A DNA stretch of 64,000 nucleotides from AG-12 sp035531535 (GCA_035531535.1 DATKSV010000027.1:14124-78123), one strand, 5' to 3'; positions 25,553 through 35,155 are shown, counted from the first letter of the stretch. Made by a program: numbers and translations. The notes: generated from the letters alone by a model not told the origin.

Positions 25553-26411
25553 GGGGTTCCAGCTCCGGATTGCGCAGATCCACTCCCGCCCGGTGCCGGC
25601 GGACCTGGAGGAGGGTTCCGGGCGGGAGCATCTCGAGCACATCTGGGGGCAGCTGCACGCTGCCGTCGCGGCCCACCACCGCGTACTCCTGGCCCCGTCT
25701 ACCCTCGGCCCCGACCCGGCCGTCGCGGATGGTCACGGTGCGCGGCATGGCGGCCGCCACCGCGGGATCGTGGGTGACGCTGACCACAGTGGACCCGAGC
25801 TGGGAGTTGACCAGATGCAACAGCTCGATCACCTGATCGCGGCTGACGGTGTCCATCTGGCTGGTCGGCTCGTCGACCAGCAACAGTCGCGGCGCCCCCG
25901 CGACTCCCGCGGCAATCGCCACCCGCTGCTGCTCTCCCCCTGACAGAGTCGCCACGGTGCGCCCTGCCAGGGGACCCATGCCCAGACCCTGAAGCAGCTC
26001 CGAAGGACTCCAAGGGGGAATCTTGCCGCGGCCCCTGGCCCCGCGCTGGGCGAATTCGATGTTCTGGGTGGCGGTCGCGTAAGGCAGAAGGTTGCGGGCC
26101 GGGTCTTGGAGCACCAGGCTGACCTCGGTCGCCCGCAGCCGCAACAGTTGTCGATTGCTGAGCTTGCCCATCTCGTAGGGCCCGATCTGGATTTGTCCCG
26201 CCGAGGCTCGCTGCAGCCCCGCCAGCAGCGAAAGCACGGTCGATTTGCCTGACCCCGACGGACCCAGGAGGGCGAACTCCTCCCCCGCCTCGACGTCGAG
26301 GTCGACGCCGCGGAGGGCCACCACGTCGCCCTCCGGACTCGGGTAGAGGTGGACCACGCCGTCGAAGTGGATGTCCAGGCCCGTGGGCGCGGACTGGCTG
26401 TTGGTGGTCAT
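25542..26411 (-). CDS. ABC transporter ATPase with AbrB-like C-terminal tail
   Basis: A 289-residue ATPase: Walker A GPSGSGKSTVL, Q-loop LVLQDPARNLLPY, signature LSGGEQQRVAIA, Walker B LLLVDEPTSQMD and H-loop VTHDPAVAAAMP. After about residue 235 a tail reads EYAVVGRDGSVQLPPDVLEM and ends in a short strand region, resembling a swapped-hairpin AbrB/SpoVT fold. The overlap with the permease gene is ATGA. The role of the tail is unknown; it could mediate dimerisation. Confidence 0.85.
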   Translation of the reverse strand: MTTNSQSAPTGLDIHFDGVVHLYPSPEGDVVALRGVDLDVEAGEEFALLGPSGSGKSTVLSLLAGLQRASAGQIQIGPYEMGKLSNRQLLRLRATEVSLVLQDPARNLLPYATATQNIEFAQRGARGRGKIPPWSPSELLQGLGMGPLAGRTVATLSGGEQQRVAIAAGVAGAPRLLLVDEPTSQMDTVSRDQVIELLHLVNSQLGSTVVSVTHDPAVAAAMPRTVTIRDGRVGAEGRRGQEYAVVGRDGSVQLPPDVLEMLPPGTLLQVRRHRAGVDLRNPELEPHDQ

Positions 26412-29400
26412 GCGATCTCCGTGCGCAGGCGGTCCCAGGAGGCCAGCCGCAGAGTGGCCGCAGAGGCGATGGCGGCGGCCGCCGCCAGAAGCACCACCAG
26501 GGCGGCCAGCATCGTGACGATGGGGAGGACCACGAAGACCAGCTGCACCGGGGGCCCCCCGCTGGTCGAGGCGAACTCAGGAACCGAGGGCAGCGCCATC
26601 AGAGCGCCCAGGAGTCCGGCCCCAACCCCCAGCACCACCCCGGGGCCAAGCACCAGCAACTGCTCCCCCAGCAAGGAGCGCAGCAAGGTGCGGTTGGGAA
26701 CCCCGATCGCCCGCAACACCGCCAGCTCGAAAGCGCGCCGCCGCGAGGTCATGAACACCGAGAAGACCGCCGCCCCGATCGCCAGCACCGCCGCCGCCCC
26801 GGCGGCGAACAGGAAGAAGAGGTAGGCGAGGGCGAGCCCGCCGCGGTTCATGCTCTGGATGTCGGCAGAGGGAGTCTGGACCTTAGTGACTCGCAGCCCC
26901 TGGGCCCGCAGCGAGCGCTCGATGCGCGCCGGCGCGTGAGGCGCCAGCCAGACCTGGCTGACAGTGTCGCTGGGGGGCGCGGTCTCCGCCCGCAACGCGG
27001 TCTTGAGGTCGACCAGAAATCCCTCGTAGCCCAGCTGGGGCAGGGCCACCACCTGGTAGGGCACGTCCAGGGTGAGCGAGTTGCCATCGAAGTTCTCAAT
27101 CCCGGCCGCCGCCGGGTCGGAGACACCGTTGGCCCGGGTCACCACCCCATGCAGGGTCGACGGCATGGCTCCGGGCGCGACCGCCGGGGAGACGCTGTCG
27201 GAGGCCTGGTCGTCGATGGCCAGGGAGAGGGCCGGGCTGCCTCCCTGAGAGCCCGCCGTAGCCTTGATGCCACCTCCCTGACCCTGCCAGTACCCCGGTT
27301 TGGCCAGCTGGCCGGCAACCGCCTTAAAGACGCTCCCGCGGAGGACCTGGAGCTGGGAGAGAGTCAGGTTGTAGACCGCCTGCTGGGGTCCACCCGAGCT
27401 CGGGTTCCAGATCGGTTCGAGCTGGAGGACGTGGCAGCCGCCCAGGCATGTCCCAGGCAGAGTGGCGGTGTAGACATGAGTCCCGGGCTTGAGGAAGCCG
27501 AAGTCGGCCACGCCTGGAGAGCCGCCGCTGTCCACCAGGTTGAACACCAGATCCGGGGGCGGGGTGGGGCGGCCATTCTCCGTGATCGTGGCCCTGACCG
27601 CGCTGCCGGTGAAGATCAGGGGGGCCTGGAGGTGAGGGGCGAGCCAGTGCACGATCGTGGCCAGACGGGTGGAGCTGATGCCGGCCGGCCAGTAGGCCAC
27701 TCGCTGCAGTCGGCTCACCTGCACCGCCAGGAGGTTCTGACTGGGGATCTTGGAGAGCATCACCGCCATCGCGTAATGGCCGCTGGGGTCGGCCCGGTCG
27801 ACCGCGCTCTCCAGGTTCACCCCGCTGGGCACCTGCACGGTCAGCACTCGGGCCGCCCCCAGGACGAAGTCGGCCCGGGTGGTTCGGTTCACCCCGGCGG
27901 CCGCCCAGCCGGCGACGGCGAAGCAGGCCAGCGCCGTCGCCACCGCCAGCACCGTGATCTGACGCAGGCTGGTGGGCCGGCGCATGACCTGGCGAACCGC
28001 CAGGCCGGTCGCGAGCCGGGGAGAGTCCTTGGTCCAGCGCACCACCACCCGCGCGACCACGGGCAGCAAGCGCACCCCCAACACCGCCACCGCCACCGCC
28101 ACCAGCCCCGGGGCGAAGGCGGCGAGCGGGTTGGGCTGGCTGCCGTTGAGGACCCCGGCCAGCAGCAGCTCGACGATGCCGGCCAGCGCCAGCGCCAGGG
28201 CGGCCGCGTCCAGGGCGGCCCGGGCGGTGCTGGAAGACTTCGGCTCCACCGCTCGCAGCTCCTCGGACAGACGCCGGGTCAGGATCCGCCGGGCGCCGAA
28301 CAGAGTGGCGACAAGGCCCCCGGCGAAGGCGGCCACGGCCGCCCAGAGCACCAGCGGCTGGAGCGTGACCAGGGCCCCGGGCAGAAGCAGGGGCTGGGCC
28401 ACACGCATCGCCAGGAAGGCCAGCAGCAGCCCCAGCGGCAGCGAGACGCAGAGCACGGCGACCGGCTCCAGCAGCCCCACCACCAGCACCGACCGGGTGC
28501 GGAATCCGCGCAGCTTGGCCAGCGCCACCTCCTTCTCCCTGGCCTCGGCGGTACGGGCCACCAGCCCGAACAGGACGAACAGCGCCAGCAAGACCAGCTG
28601 CAGGTCAACCACAACCACGATCGCCTGCATCAGGTCGCTCTCCTGACTGGCCTGGCTGAGCTCCCGGCCCAGGTCGGTGGAGACCGGAGCCGCCAGAGCC
28701 TGGTTGGTGTAGCGGGCGAACGCGCCCACCGCCGAGTTGAAGGTGGCAGCCACAGTGGTGTGCACGGCACCGATCTTGAGGGGGAACTCATCGATGGCCT
28801 GAACCGCGGGGAACCCAGCGGCGGTGGCGGCCCCGGTGAAGAAGGCGTCGAGGTGGGGCAGGCAGCTCTGGGTGATCGAGCAGCCGAGGGCCGGGCCAAA
28901 GTCGAAGTACCCGGACTCGCCGCCGAACCAGAAGGGTGCCGCGGGGTTCCCCAGGGAGACTATCCCCACCACCTTGACCGGCACGATCCGGCCTCCGTGC
29001 ACCGGTGTCAAGGCCACCGTCGAGCCCAGGTGGGCGCCCAGCGCGGCCAGGCTGCGAGCGGTCGCCGCCACCTGATCGGGAGCGGTCGGGCAGCTGCCGG
29101 AAATGAAACGGAGCGTGCCGCATTGGCCGGGATCCGAGATGAGGTCGCTGGCGTAGGCGATGCCCGAACGGGCGCCCACCGCCACCCCTGCGTCGAGCAC
29201 CGTCTTGCCCTGGTCGTACCAGCGATAGATCCGATAGCGGCGGGCGGCCTGGAGCACCAGCGCGGCGCGCTCCACGAAGGAACCAGGGGTAGTGGGGGAG
29301 AACTGGGGGATCACGGTGATCCCGTTGGCCTGGACCGGGTTGCTGAGCAACACCGAGTGCAGCACGCTGTCGTTGGCGGTGTCCAGGTAGAGGGGGCCGG

Positions 29401-29500
29401 CGGCAGCGGCGACCACGGCCACCGTGGCAACCAGGAGCAGCGCCACCGCCGCTCCGGCGCGCCAGCGCAGGGCCCGAGTCAGCAGCCGCAACTGGTTCAA
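26408..29500 (-). CDS. FtsX-family ABC permease, large
   Basis: A 1030-residue permease with one N-terminal membrane segment (ALLLVATVAVVAAAAG), a large extracytoplasmic domain, four central membrane segments, a second large domain and three C-terminal segments ending in ASAATLRLASWDRLRTEIA. Two FtsX domains are implied, as in MacB-like or lipoprotein/peptide exporters. The start TTG at 29500 follows AAGGAGG by 11 bases and gives MNQLRLLTRALRWRAG, which suits the family; an ATG at 29587 adds 29 hydrophilic residues. Two ATPase genes follow with overlaps. Substrate unknown. Confidence 0.85.
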   Translation of the reverse strand: MNQLRLLTRALRWRAGAAVALLLVATVAVVAAAAGPLYLDTANDSVLHSVLLSNPVQANGITVIPQFSPTTPGSFVERAALVLQAARRYRIYRWYDQGKTVLDAGVAVGARSGIAYASDLISDPGQCGTLRFISGSCPTAPDQVAATARSLAALGAHLGSTVALTPVHGGRIVPVKVVGIVSLGNPAAPFWFGGESGYFDFGPALGCSITQSCLPHLDAFFTGAATAAGFPAVQAIDEFPLKIGAVHTTVAATFNSAVGAFARYTNQALAAPVSTDLGRELSQASQESDLMQAIVVVVDLQLVLLALFVLFGLVARTAEAREKEVALAKLRGFRTRSVLVVGLLEPVAVLCVSLPLGLLLAFLAMRVAQPLLLPGALVTLQPLVLWAAVAAFAGGLVATLFGARRILTRRLSEELRAVEPKSSSTARAALDAAALALALAGIVELLLAGVLNGSQPNPLAAFAPGLVAVAVAVLGVRLLPVVARVVVRWTKDSPRLATGLAVRQVMRRPTSLRQITVLAVATALACFAVAGWAAAGVNRTTRADFVLGAARVLTVQVPSGVNLESAVDRADPSGHYAMAVMLSKIPSQNLLAVQVSRLQRVAYWPAGISSTRLATIVHWLAPHLQAPLIFTGSAVRATITENGRPTPPPDLVFNLVDSGGSPGVADFGFLKPGTHVYTATLPGTCLGGCHVLQLEPIWNPSSGGPQQAVYNLTLSQLQVLRGSVFKAVAGQLAKPGYWQGQGGGIKATAGSQGGSPALSLAIDDQASDSVSPAVAPGAMPSTLHGVVTRANGVSDPAAAGIENFDGNSLTLDVPYQVVALPQLGYEGFLVDLKTALRAETAPPSDTVSQVWLAPHAPARIERSLRAQGLRVTKVQTPSADIQSMNRGGLALAYLFFLFAAGAAAVLAIGAAVFSVFMTSRRRAFELAVLRAIGVPNRTLLRSLLGEQLLVLGPGVVLGVGAGLLGALMALPSVPEFASTSGGPPVQLVFVVLPIVTMLAALVVLLAAAAAIASAATLRLASWDRLRTEIA

Positions 29501-29615
29501 AGGCCGGATCCCCTCCTTCTCGGTGTCGGCCGAGATCCCACGGTCGATCGAGACCCGACGGTAGCGGATCGGATGCCACGGCCGCATCCCCCGCCAGCAT
29601 GAGAGAGGGCCGGTT

Positions 29616-29621
29616 TACACT
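29616..29621 (+). promoter_or_regulatory. -10-like box for the aldo/keto reductase
   Basis: TACACT lies 30 bases before the chosen ATG in the short region divergent from the FtsX operon. No clear -35 is seen. Confidence 0.3.
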
Positions 29622-29651
29622 GGACGTCGGTAACCAACTATGGAGGCCAAG

Positions 29652-30635
29652 ATGGAAGAACGGGCGCTCGGTGGACAGGGGCTGAAGGTGTCGGCGCTGG
29701 GCTTGGGCTGCATGGGGATGTCCGAGTTCTACGGACCGCGGAACGATCAGGAGTCCGTGGCCACCATCCATCGGGCCCTGGAGTTGGGCGTCAACTTCCT
29801 CGATACCGCCGACATGTACGGGCCCTTTCACAACGAGCGGCTGGTGGGAGAAGCCATCGCCGACCGGCGGGACGCGGTCATCGTCGCCACCAAGTTCGGC
29901 AACCAGCGCCGGGAGGACGGCTCCTGGGTTGGCATCAACGGCCGCCCCGACTACGTCCGGGAGGCCTGCGACGCATCCCTGACCCGGCTGGGGGTGGAGT
30001 ACATCGACCTCTATTACCAGCACAGGGTCGACCTGAAGGTCCCCATCGAAGAGACAGTCGGCGCCATGGCCGAGCTGGTAGCAGCGGGGAAGGTGCGCTA
30101 CCTCGGCCTCTCAGAGGCCGCTCCCGAGACCATCCGCCGCGCCCATGCGGTCCATCCCATCTCAGCCCTACAGACCGAGTACTCGCTCTTCAGCCGTGAT
30201 CCTGAGGCGGAGATTCTGCCCACGATTCGAGAGCTGGGGATCGGCTTCGTAGCCTACAGCCCGCTGGGCAGGGGGATGCTGACCGGCCGGTACCGGGGTC
30301 CGGAGGAGCTCACCCAGGACGATTTCCGAGCCTCCCGTTACCCACGGTTCACGGGCGAGAACCTGGCCCCCAACCTGGCCCTGGTCGACCGCATTCGCGA
30401 GATCGCCGAGGCCAAGGGAGCGACTCCCGGGCAGGTCGCCCTGGCCTGGGTGCTCCAGCAAGGCACTGACATCGTGCCGATCCCAGGCACCAAGCGGCGT
30501 CACTTTCTGGAGGAGAACGTGGCGGCGGCCGACCTTGAGCTGGACTCCGAGACGCTCCAGGCGCTGGAGGAGGTCGCCCCCCTGGGAGCGGTCGCGGGCG
30601 ACCGGTATGCGGATATGGGGACCGTCAACCGCTGA
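29652..30635 (+). CDS. Aldo/keto reductase
   Basis: A 327-residue TIM-barrel NADPH-dependent oxidoreductase of the AKR11/13-like group. The catalytic tetrad is visible: Asp and Tyr in NFLDTADMYGPFHNE, Lys in IVATKFGNQR and His in DLYYQHRVD. The cofactor end is IPGTKRRHFLEENVAA. The ATG at 29652 has GGAGG five bases upstream; the ATG at 29640 overlaps that site and is less likely. Substrate not predictable. Confidence 0.9.
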   Translation: MEERALGGQGLKVSALGLGCMGMSEFYGPRNDQESVATIHRALELGVNFLDTADMYGPFHNERLVGEAIADRRDAVIVATKFGNQRREDGSWVGINGRPDYVREACDASLTRLGVEYIDLYYQHRVDLKVPIEETVGAMAELVAAGKVRYLGLSEAAPETIRRAHAVHPISALQTEYSLFSRDPEAEILPTIRELGIGFVAYSPLGRGMLTGRYRGPEELTQDDFRASRYPRFTGENLAPNLALVDRIREIAEAKGATPGQVALAWVLQQGTDIVPIPGTKRRHFLEENVAAADLELDSETLQALEEVAPLGAVAGDRYADMGTVNR

Positions 30636-30646
30636 GCTTGGCCGGA

Positions 30647-30662
30647 TCCCTATATATGGTGG
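30647..30662. promoter_or_regulatory. NrdR-box-like palindrome, distal
   Basis: TCCCTATATATGGTGG matches 12 of 16 positions of the known NrdR palindrome (ACACTATATATAGTGT). It lies 155 bases upstream of nrdR, just after the aldo/keto reductase stop. Confidence 0.35.
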
Positions 30663-30743
30663 CGCCGCGCCCGGCCACGGGGGAGCGCCCTTGAGTGACG
30701 CCCCGGCCAAGCGGCACTGCCCAAAGCTGGGCGCGGGCGCAAA

Positions 30744-30759
30744 ACACAATATGAAGGGT
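30744..30759. promoter_or_regulatory. NrdR-box-like site, proximal, beside a -10
   Basis: ACACAATATGAAGGGT resembles the NrdR box, best in its left half (ACAC-ATAT). Its last base is the first of TACAAT (30759-30764), a good -10 for nrdR. Binding here would block transcription, which suggests autoregulation. Confidence 0.4.
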
Positions 30760-30817
30760 ACAATGCCTGGCGCGGCCCCATATCCTGTGGGCCGGATCCG
30801 ATTTGACGGGGTGTGGC

Positions 30818-31306
30818 ATGCGTTGTCCCTACTGCAACCACGACGACCTTCGAGTGGTCGACTCCCGCGACTCGGAGACCGGGGAGGCGATCCGCCGTCG
30901 GCGGGCCTGCAACAGCTGCGGCAAGCGCTTCACCACCTACGAGCGCATCGAGTCCATCCCCTTTTACATCGTCAAGAAGGATGGCCGGCGCGAGGACTTC
31001 GACCGCCAGAAGCTGTTTCGGGGGCTGATGAACGCCTGCAAGAAGCGGGACATCTCACCTGGTCAGGTCACCCAGATCGTGGACGAGATCGAAGCCGAGC
31101 TGCGCGGACGGGGCCAGTCAGAGCTGCCCAGTCGTGAGGTGGGCGAGCTGGTAATGAACCGGCTGCGCCAGCTCGACGAGGTCGCCTACGTCCGGTTCGC
31201 CTCGGTCTACCGCTCCTTCCGGGACCTGTCCGAGGTCAAGAACGAAATCGATCAGCTGCTGTCCGCGGAGCGGGCTGCCGGCCGCCGCCGAAGCGCCGCC
31301 CGCTGA
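30818..31306 (+). CDS. nrdR: NrdR, ribonucleotide reductase repressor
   Basis: A 162-residue protein with the N-terminal zinc ribbon MRCPYCNHDD and CNSCGKRFTTYER, then the ATP-cone domain IVKKDGRREDFDRQKL, and the usual late FASVYRSFRDLSEV. NrdR senses dATP/ATP and represses nrd genes. The ATG at 30818 starts exactly at the family N-terminus. No ribonucleotide reductase gene is in the window, but two NrdR-box-like sites precede this gene. Confidence 0.95.
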   Translation: MRCPYCNHDDLRVVDSRDSETGEAIRRRRACNSCGKRFTTYERIESIPFYIVKKDGRREDFDRQKLFRGLMNACKKRDISPGQVTQIVDEIEAELRGRGQSELPSREVGELVMNRLRQLDEVAYVRFASVYRSFRDLSEVKNEIDQLLSAERAAGRRRSAAR

Positions 31307-31310
31307 CCGG

Positions 31311-32000
31311 ATGAGCGACCCAGGCTCGCTCGCCGAGCGTCTGACCTGGCTCAGAGGGGAGATTTCAGCCGCAGCGGTCCGGGCCGGCCGGGATCCCCGC
31401 GAAGTCGCGCTCCTGCCGGTCACCAAAGGGCAACCGGAGCGAGTGGCGGCGGCGGCCCTGGCGGAGGGGCTGACCGCTCTGGGAGAGAACTACGTCCAGG
31501 AGTGCTCCACCAAGGACCTGGACCTGACGGCGTCCGGCCGGCCCCGCCCCCACTGGCACCTGCTGGGCCACCTGCAGCGCAATAAGGTACGGATCGCCGC
31601 GGACCTCTTCAGCCTGATCGAGACCGTGGACAGCCTGGCTTTGGCGCGCGCCATCTCGGCGGCACGGGAGGGCCGGGCCCCGCTGCCGATTTTGTGCGAG
31701 GTCGACTTCACCGGCCTGCCGGGGCGCAAGGGCTACGCGCCGGAGCAGCTGGTGGCGGACCTAGCCGAGCTCGAGCGCCTCCCAGGGATCCTCGTCCGCG
31801 GCCTGATGACCGTCGCCGCCCGCGAACAGCCGGCACTCAGTTTCCAGGCCTGCCGCGCGCTGCGAGACCGACTGAGCCAGCTGGGGGGCGGGGCGCTGCC
31901 CGTGCTGAGCATGGGCATGAGCGAAGATTTCCGAGATGCCATCGCGGCCGGCAGCACCCAGGTTCGGGTGGGGACCTTGCTGTTCGGCTCTCGCGCCTGA
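31311..32000 (+). CDS. YggS/PROSC-family PLP-binding protein
   Basis: A 229-residue fold-type III PLP protein. The PLP lysine lies in LLPVTKGQPE; further family segments are LGENYVQE, HWHLLGHLQRNK and LSMGMSEDFRDAIAAGSTQVRVGTLLFG. The family buffers PLP and affects amino-acid homeostasis, with no known catalysis. It begins four bases after the nrdR stop and is probably cotranscribed. Confidence 0.92.
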   Translation: MSDPGSLAERLTWLRGEISAAAVRAGRDPREVALLPVTKGQPERVAAAALAEGLTALGENYVQECSTKDLDLTASGRPRPHWHLLGHLQRNKVRIAADLFSLIETVDSLALARAISAAREGRAPLPILCEVDFTGLPGRKGYAPEQLVADLAELERLPGILVRGLMTVAAREQPALSFQACRALRDRLSQLGGGALPVLSMGMSEDFRDAIAAGSTQVRVGTLLFGSRA

Positions 32001-32021
32001 CCACCCCACCTCCTCTTAGCC

Positions 32022-33317
32022 TTAGCCGTTGGGGCTCGCCGCTGGGGGGACCGACGGTGGCCTGGCGTTCGAGCCCGGGTCCCCCCGCCTGTTGAAGATC
32101 CGAAAGCTGCGCAGCAGGCGGCGGTTGCGGATGTCACCCAGGGAGTCACCGTGGCCGACGGCGAACAGGTCCGGTCTCTGGGCGCGCCAATCGCCCACCC
32201 AGGCCCGGATCAGGACAGTGATGTAGCTGGCGGCCGGGACCGCCACCAGGGCCCCCAGGAAGCCGCCCGCTTCCACCCCGGCGAACAGGGCCAGCAGCGT
32301 GAGCACCGGATGCAGCTGTAGAAATCGGGCCTGGATGCGCGGCACCAGCAGGTAGCCCTCGACCACGTGGATGCCCAGAAAGAGGATCACGGTGAAGATT
32401 GCCAGCGTGGGGCTCTTGGTGAGCGCCAAGAGCAGGGCTACCCCGCCTCCGACGAACGGGCCCACCAAAGGAATGAGCTCGAAGATCCCGGCCGCCAGCG
32501 CCACCACCAAGGGAAAGGGGACCCCCAAGAGGGCGGTGCCGAGGCCGGCCATGGCCCCCACCACGATGGCCAGGAACAGCTGGGCCCGGACGTAACCGCC
32601 CACCACCACCGCAAAGGCATCCAGGCCGAAATCGAGCTCGCGGGCAACCCTCGTGGGGAACAGGGCCACGAAGCCCCGGCGCAGCCCCGCGCCGTCCTTC
32701 AGGAACCAGAATGCCAGCACGATCGCGATCACAGCATCGATCAGGGCGCCCAGCGCCCCGGTCACACCGCTGACTACGAACCCGGTCAGCTGAGGCACCA
32801 GGGACGAGAGCTTGGAGGTGACGAAGCTGACCGCGTTGAGGCGGATCCCGTGCCCCTGGAGCTGCTTCTCCACGCCGGCGATCTGGGCGTCCAGGCGGCG
32901 GACGAAGGAAGGGGTCTGAGCGGCCAGGCCGCGACCCTCTGTCACCAGCGGCCCAGACAGCAGCCAGACCAGCAGCGCCAGCAGCCCCAGCCCCACCACC
33001 AGGGTCAGCAGCACCGCCCACGTCCGCGGCAGGCGGGCGTTCCGCTCCAGGCGGTTGACCAGGGGAATTCCCAGGAAGACGATGATGATCGCGACCAGCA
33101 CGGATATGACGACGGAGAGGATGGCGGCGATCATGTCGCGCAGGACCAGGAAGAACTGGTAGCTGAGGAAGAGGGTCAACAGAACGGCGGCCGCCCGCGC
33201 CCACTGCAGCGCCGAGCTCCGGAGCCGGGAGCTGTCGGGATCGCCAGGGGCCGAAGAGCTACCAGTCGCGGGGCCGGGCGCGGCCGGGGCGGGAAGGCTC
33301 GGTGGGGTGGCGGCCAT
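32022..33317 (-). CDS. AI-2E family permease (PF01594)
   Basis: A 431-residue membrane protein with about eight segments. The N-terminal pair (AAVLLTLFLSYQFFLVL and the following hydrophobic run), a central soluble loop and the C-terminal motif FELIPLVGPFVGGG are family hallmarks. The family includes the AI-2 exporter TqsA and sodium/proton antiporters; the substrate here is unknown. It converges with the YggS gene with a 21-bp gap. Confidence 0.85.
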   Translation of the reverse strand: MAATPPSLPAPAAPGPATGSSSAPGDPDSSRLRSSALQWARAAAVLLTLFLSYQFFLVLRDMIAAILSVVISVLVAIIIVFLGIPLVNRLERNARLPRTWAVLLTLVVGLGLLALLVWLLSGPLVTEGRGLAAQTPSFVRRLDAQIAGVEKQLQGHGIRLNAVSFVTSKLSSLVPQLTGFVVSGVTGALGALIDAVIAIVLAFWFLKDGAGLRRGFVALFPTRVARELDFGLDAFAVVVGGYVRAQLFLAIVVGAMAGLGTALLGVPFPLVVALAAGIFELIPLVGPFVGGGVALLLALTKSPTLAIFTVILFLGIHVVEGYLLVPRIQARFLQLHPVLTLLALFAGVEAGGFLGALVAVPAASYITVLIRAWVGDWRAQRPDLFAVGHGDSLGDIRNRRLLRSFRIFNRRGDPGSNARPPSVPPAASPNG

Positions 33318-33326
33318 GGTGGGTGG

Positions 33327-33332
33327 AGTGTA
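33327..33332 (-). promoter_or_regulatory. -10 box of the AI-2E permease gene
   Basis: TACACT on the minus strand lies nine bases before the ATG at 33317, giving a nearly leaderless transcript. There is no Shine-Dalgarno at this start. Confidence 0.35.
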
Positions 33333-33466
33333 CGGAGTCCTGTACCGGTCGGCCCGCTGAGGTTGCGGGAAGGAACTGCCGCCGCCGGATGCCCAGAGCT
33401 ATCTCAGGGACTGGTCCCGGACCCATGCCCAGCGTCGCCCGGCGGATCCAGTTGATCGCATGCCGG

Positions 33467-35155
33467 TCAGAGGCGGGCCGGCCGGAGGTCCCGCAACAGC
33501 AGCCGGGCGCGCTCGCGCCCACGCCAACGGTCCACTTCAAGTTCGAACAGGATGTCGATTCGCCTCCCCACCGGCAGATGCCGCCTCAACTGCGGACGGT
33601 TGAAGGTGATCGCCTCCACCGTCGCACTGCCATCGTCCAGGGTCACTCGAAGATGGTCTTCGCTCTTGCCAAAGGCCCGGGTTGCCAGCACCCGGCATCC
33701 CGTGGCACACAGCAGCACCGACGGATTGGAGTTGCCGAACGGTCCCAACGCGGCCAGCTCATCGGCGGTCTTCAGGTTGCACTCGGCGAGCTCGGCCAGG
33801 GCGTCGATCTGGAAGACACGGCAAGGCTCGCGGCTGCCCAGCTGCTGGCCAACCGCAGCCACCACCGCCTGCTCGAATTGCTCCACCGACTCCGGCCTGA
33901 CGCTGAACCCTCCGGCGCTCCGGTGGCCGCCGTACCGCAAAAGAGCTCCCGAGCAGCTAGCCAAGGCCTCGACGATATTGAGCCCGGGCGCACCCCTCGC
34001 CGAGCCGCGCCATTCCGCCCCCCCGCGACTGTAAACGAAGCTGGGGCGCTGGAACTCCTCGGCCAGCCGCCCCGCCACCAGTCCCACCACGCCGGAGGGA
34101 AAGGCCTGGTCGCCGATGACGATCGCGGCCAGCTCATCAGGCAGCCGCTCGACCATGGGCCGGGCCAGCTCAAGCGCCTCCGAAAGCGAGCGACGACGGC
34201 TGCGGTTGAGAGCCTCCAACCCGGCCGCAGCCCTGGCCGCCTCCGGCGGGGACGCCGCCAGGCAGCACTCCAGGGCCAGTCTGGCGTCCTCCATTCGGCC
34301 GGCCGCATTGATCCGCGGCCCCAGCGAGAAGCCGAGATCCGAGCTGCTGGGAGCCCCTTCGATCCCGGCTCCCCGGGATAGCGCCAGCAGCCCCAGAGGC
34401 GCCGCCTCGGCCCAGGTGGCCAGCCCCTCGCGGACCAGGCGGCGGTTCTCATCAGCCAACGGCATCATGTCTGCCACCGTCCCCAGCGCCACCAGCGGGA
34501 GCTGCTGGCTGGCGGTTCCCGGCGGCACTATCCGCGCCGCCTCCAGGGCCTGGACCAGTTTGTAGGCCACGCCGACCCCGGCCAGCCCCTTGAATGGGTA
34601 GCGGTCATCCGGCCGCTGGGGGTTGACCAGCGCGTCCGCCGGGGCCAGTTGGAACCCGGCGCCGTCAGGCAGGGCGTGAGCGAGGTGGTGGTCGGTGATC
34701 AGCAGCCGCATCCCCGCCGGCCGGGCTGCCGCCACCTCGAGTGCGGTGGTGCCGCAGTCCACGGTGATCACCAGCCCTGCTCCCTGAGCGGCCAGCTCCT
34801 CCAGCGCCTGCAGGTTGAGGCCATAGCCCTCGCTCTCCCGGTTGGGGATGTGGGCCAGGATTTCGATTCCGATTGACTGAAAGGCCCGCACCAGCAGGGC
34901 CGAAGCGGTCACCCCGTCGGCGTCGTAGTCGCCGTAGACCGCGATCTGAGTGCCCGTGGCGACGGCCTCCGCCACCAGCCCCACCGCCAACTGCATGTCG
35001 GCGAGCAGGCTGGGATCGTGGTCCACCGGTTCATCGCGAGCGGCGAAGTCCCGGTCAGAGATCCCCCGGGAGCGCAGCACCCGGGCCAGCAGGGGCTCGG
35101 ATGGGGGCGCCGGACCAAGCTCGGGCAGGTCCCAACGACGGCGGGCTCGCTCCAT
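33467..35155 (-). CDS. recJ: Single-strand DNA exonuclease RecJ
   Basis: A 562-residue DHH-family 5'-3' exonuclease of recombination and mismatch repair. Metal motifs are clear: YGDYDADGVTA, VITVDCGTTA and LLITDHHLAH, followed by the DHHA1 block with GGHRSAGGFSV and the C-terminal OB-like region. Length matches bacterial RecJ. It begins 366 bp from a divergent membrane-protein gene. Confidence 0.94.
   Translation of the reverse strand: MERARRRWDLPELGPAPPSEPLLARVLRSRGISDRDFAARDEPVDHDPSLLADMQLAVGLVAEAVATGTQIAVYGDYDADGVTASALLVRAFQSIGIEILAHIPNRESEGYGLNLQALEELAAQGAGLVITVDCGTTALEVAAARPAGMRLLITDHHLAHALPDGAGFQLAPADALVNPQRPDDRYPFKGLAGVGVAYKLVQALEAARIVPPGTASQQLPLVALGTVADMMPLADENRRLVREGLATWAEAAPLGLLALSRGAGIEGAPSSSDLGFSLGPRINAAGRMEDARLALECCLAASPPEAARAAAGLEALNRSRRRSLSEALELARPMVERLPDELAAIVIGDQAFPSGVVGLVAGRLAEEFQRPSFVYSRGGAEWRGSARGAPGLNIVEALASCSGALLRYGGHRSAGGFSVRPESVEQFEQAVVAAVGQQLGSREPCRVFQIDALAELAECNLKTADELAALGPFGNSNPSVLLCATGCRVLATRAFGKSEDHLRVTLDDGSATVEAITFNRPQLRRHLPVGRRIDILFELEVDRWRGRERARLLLRDLRPARL

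Noticed and set aside
26936..29602. 888-codon open frame antisense to the FtsX permease
   Set aside because: It is rich in Gln, His, Gly and Arg, typical of a GC-rich shadow frame, and the opposite strand has a clear membrane permease.
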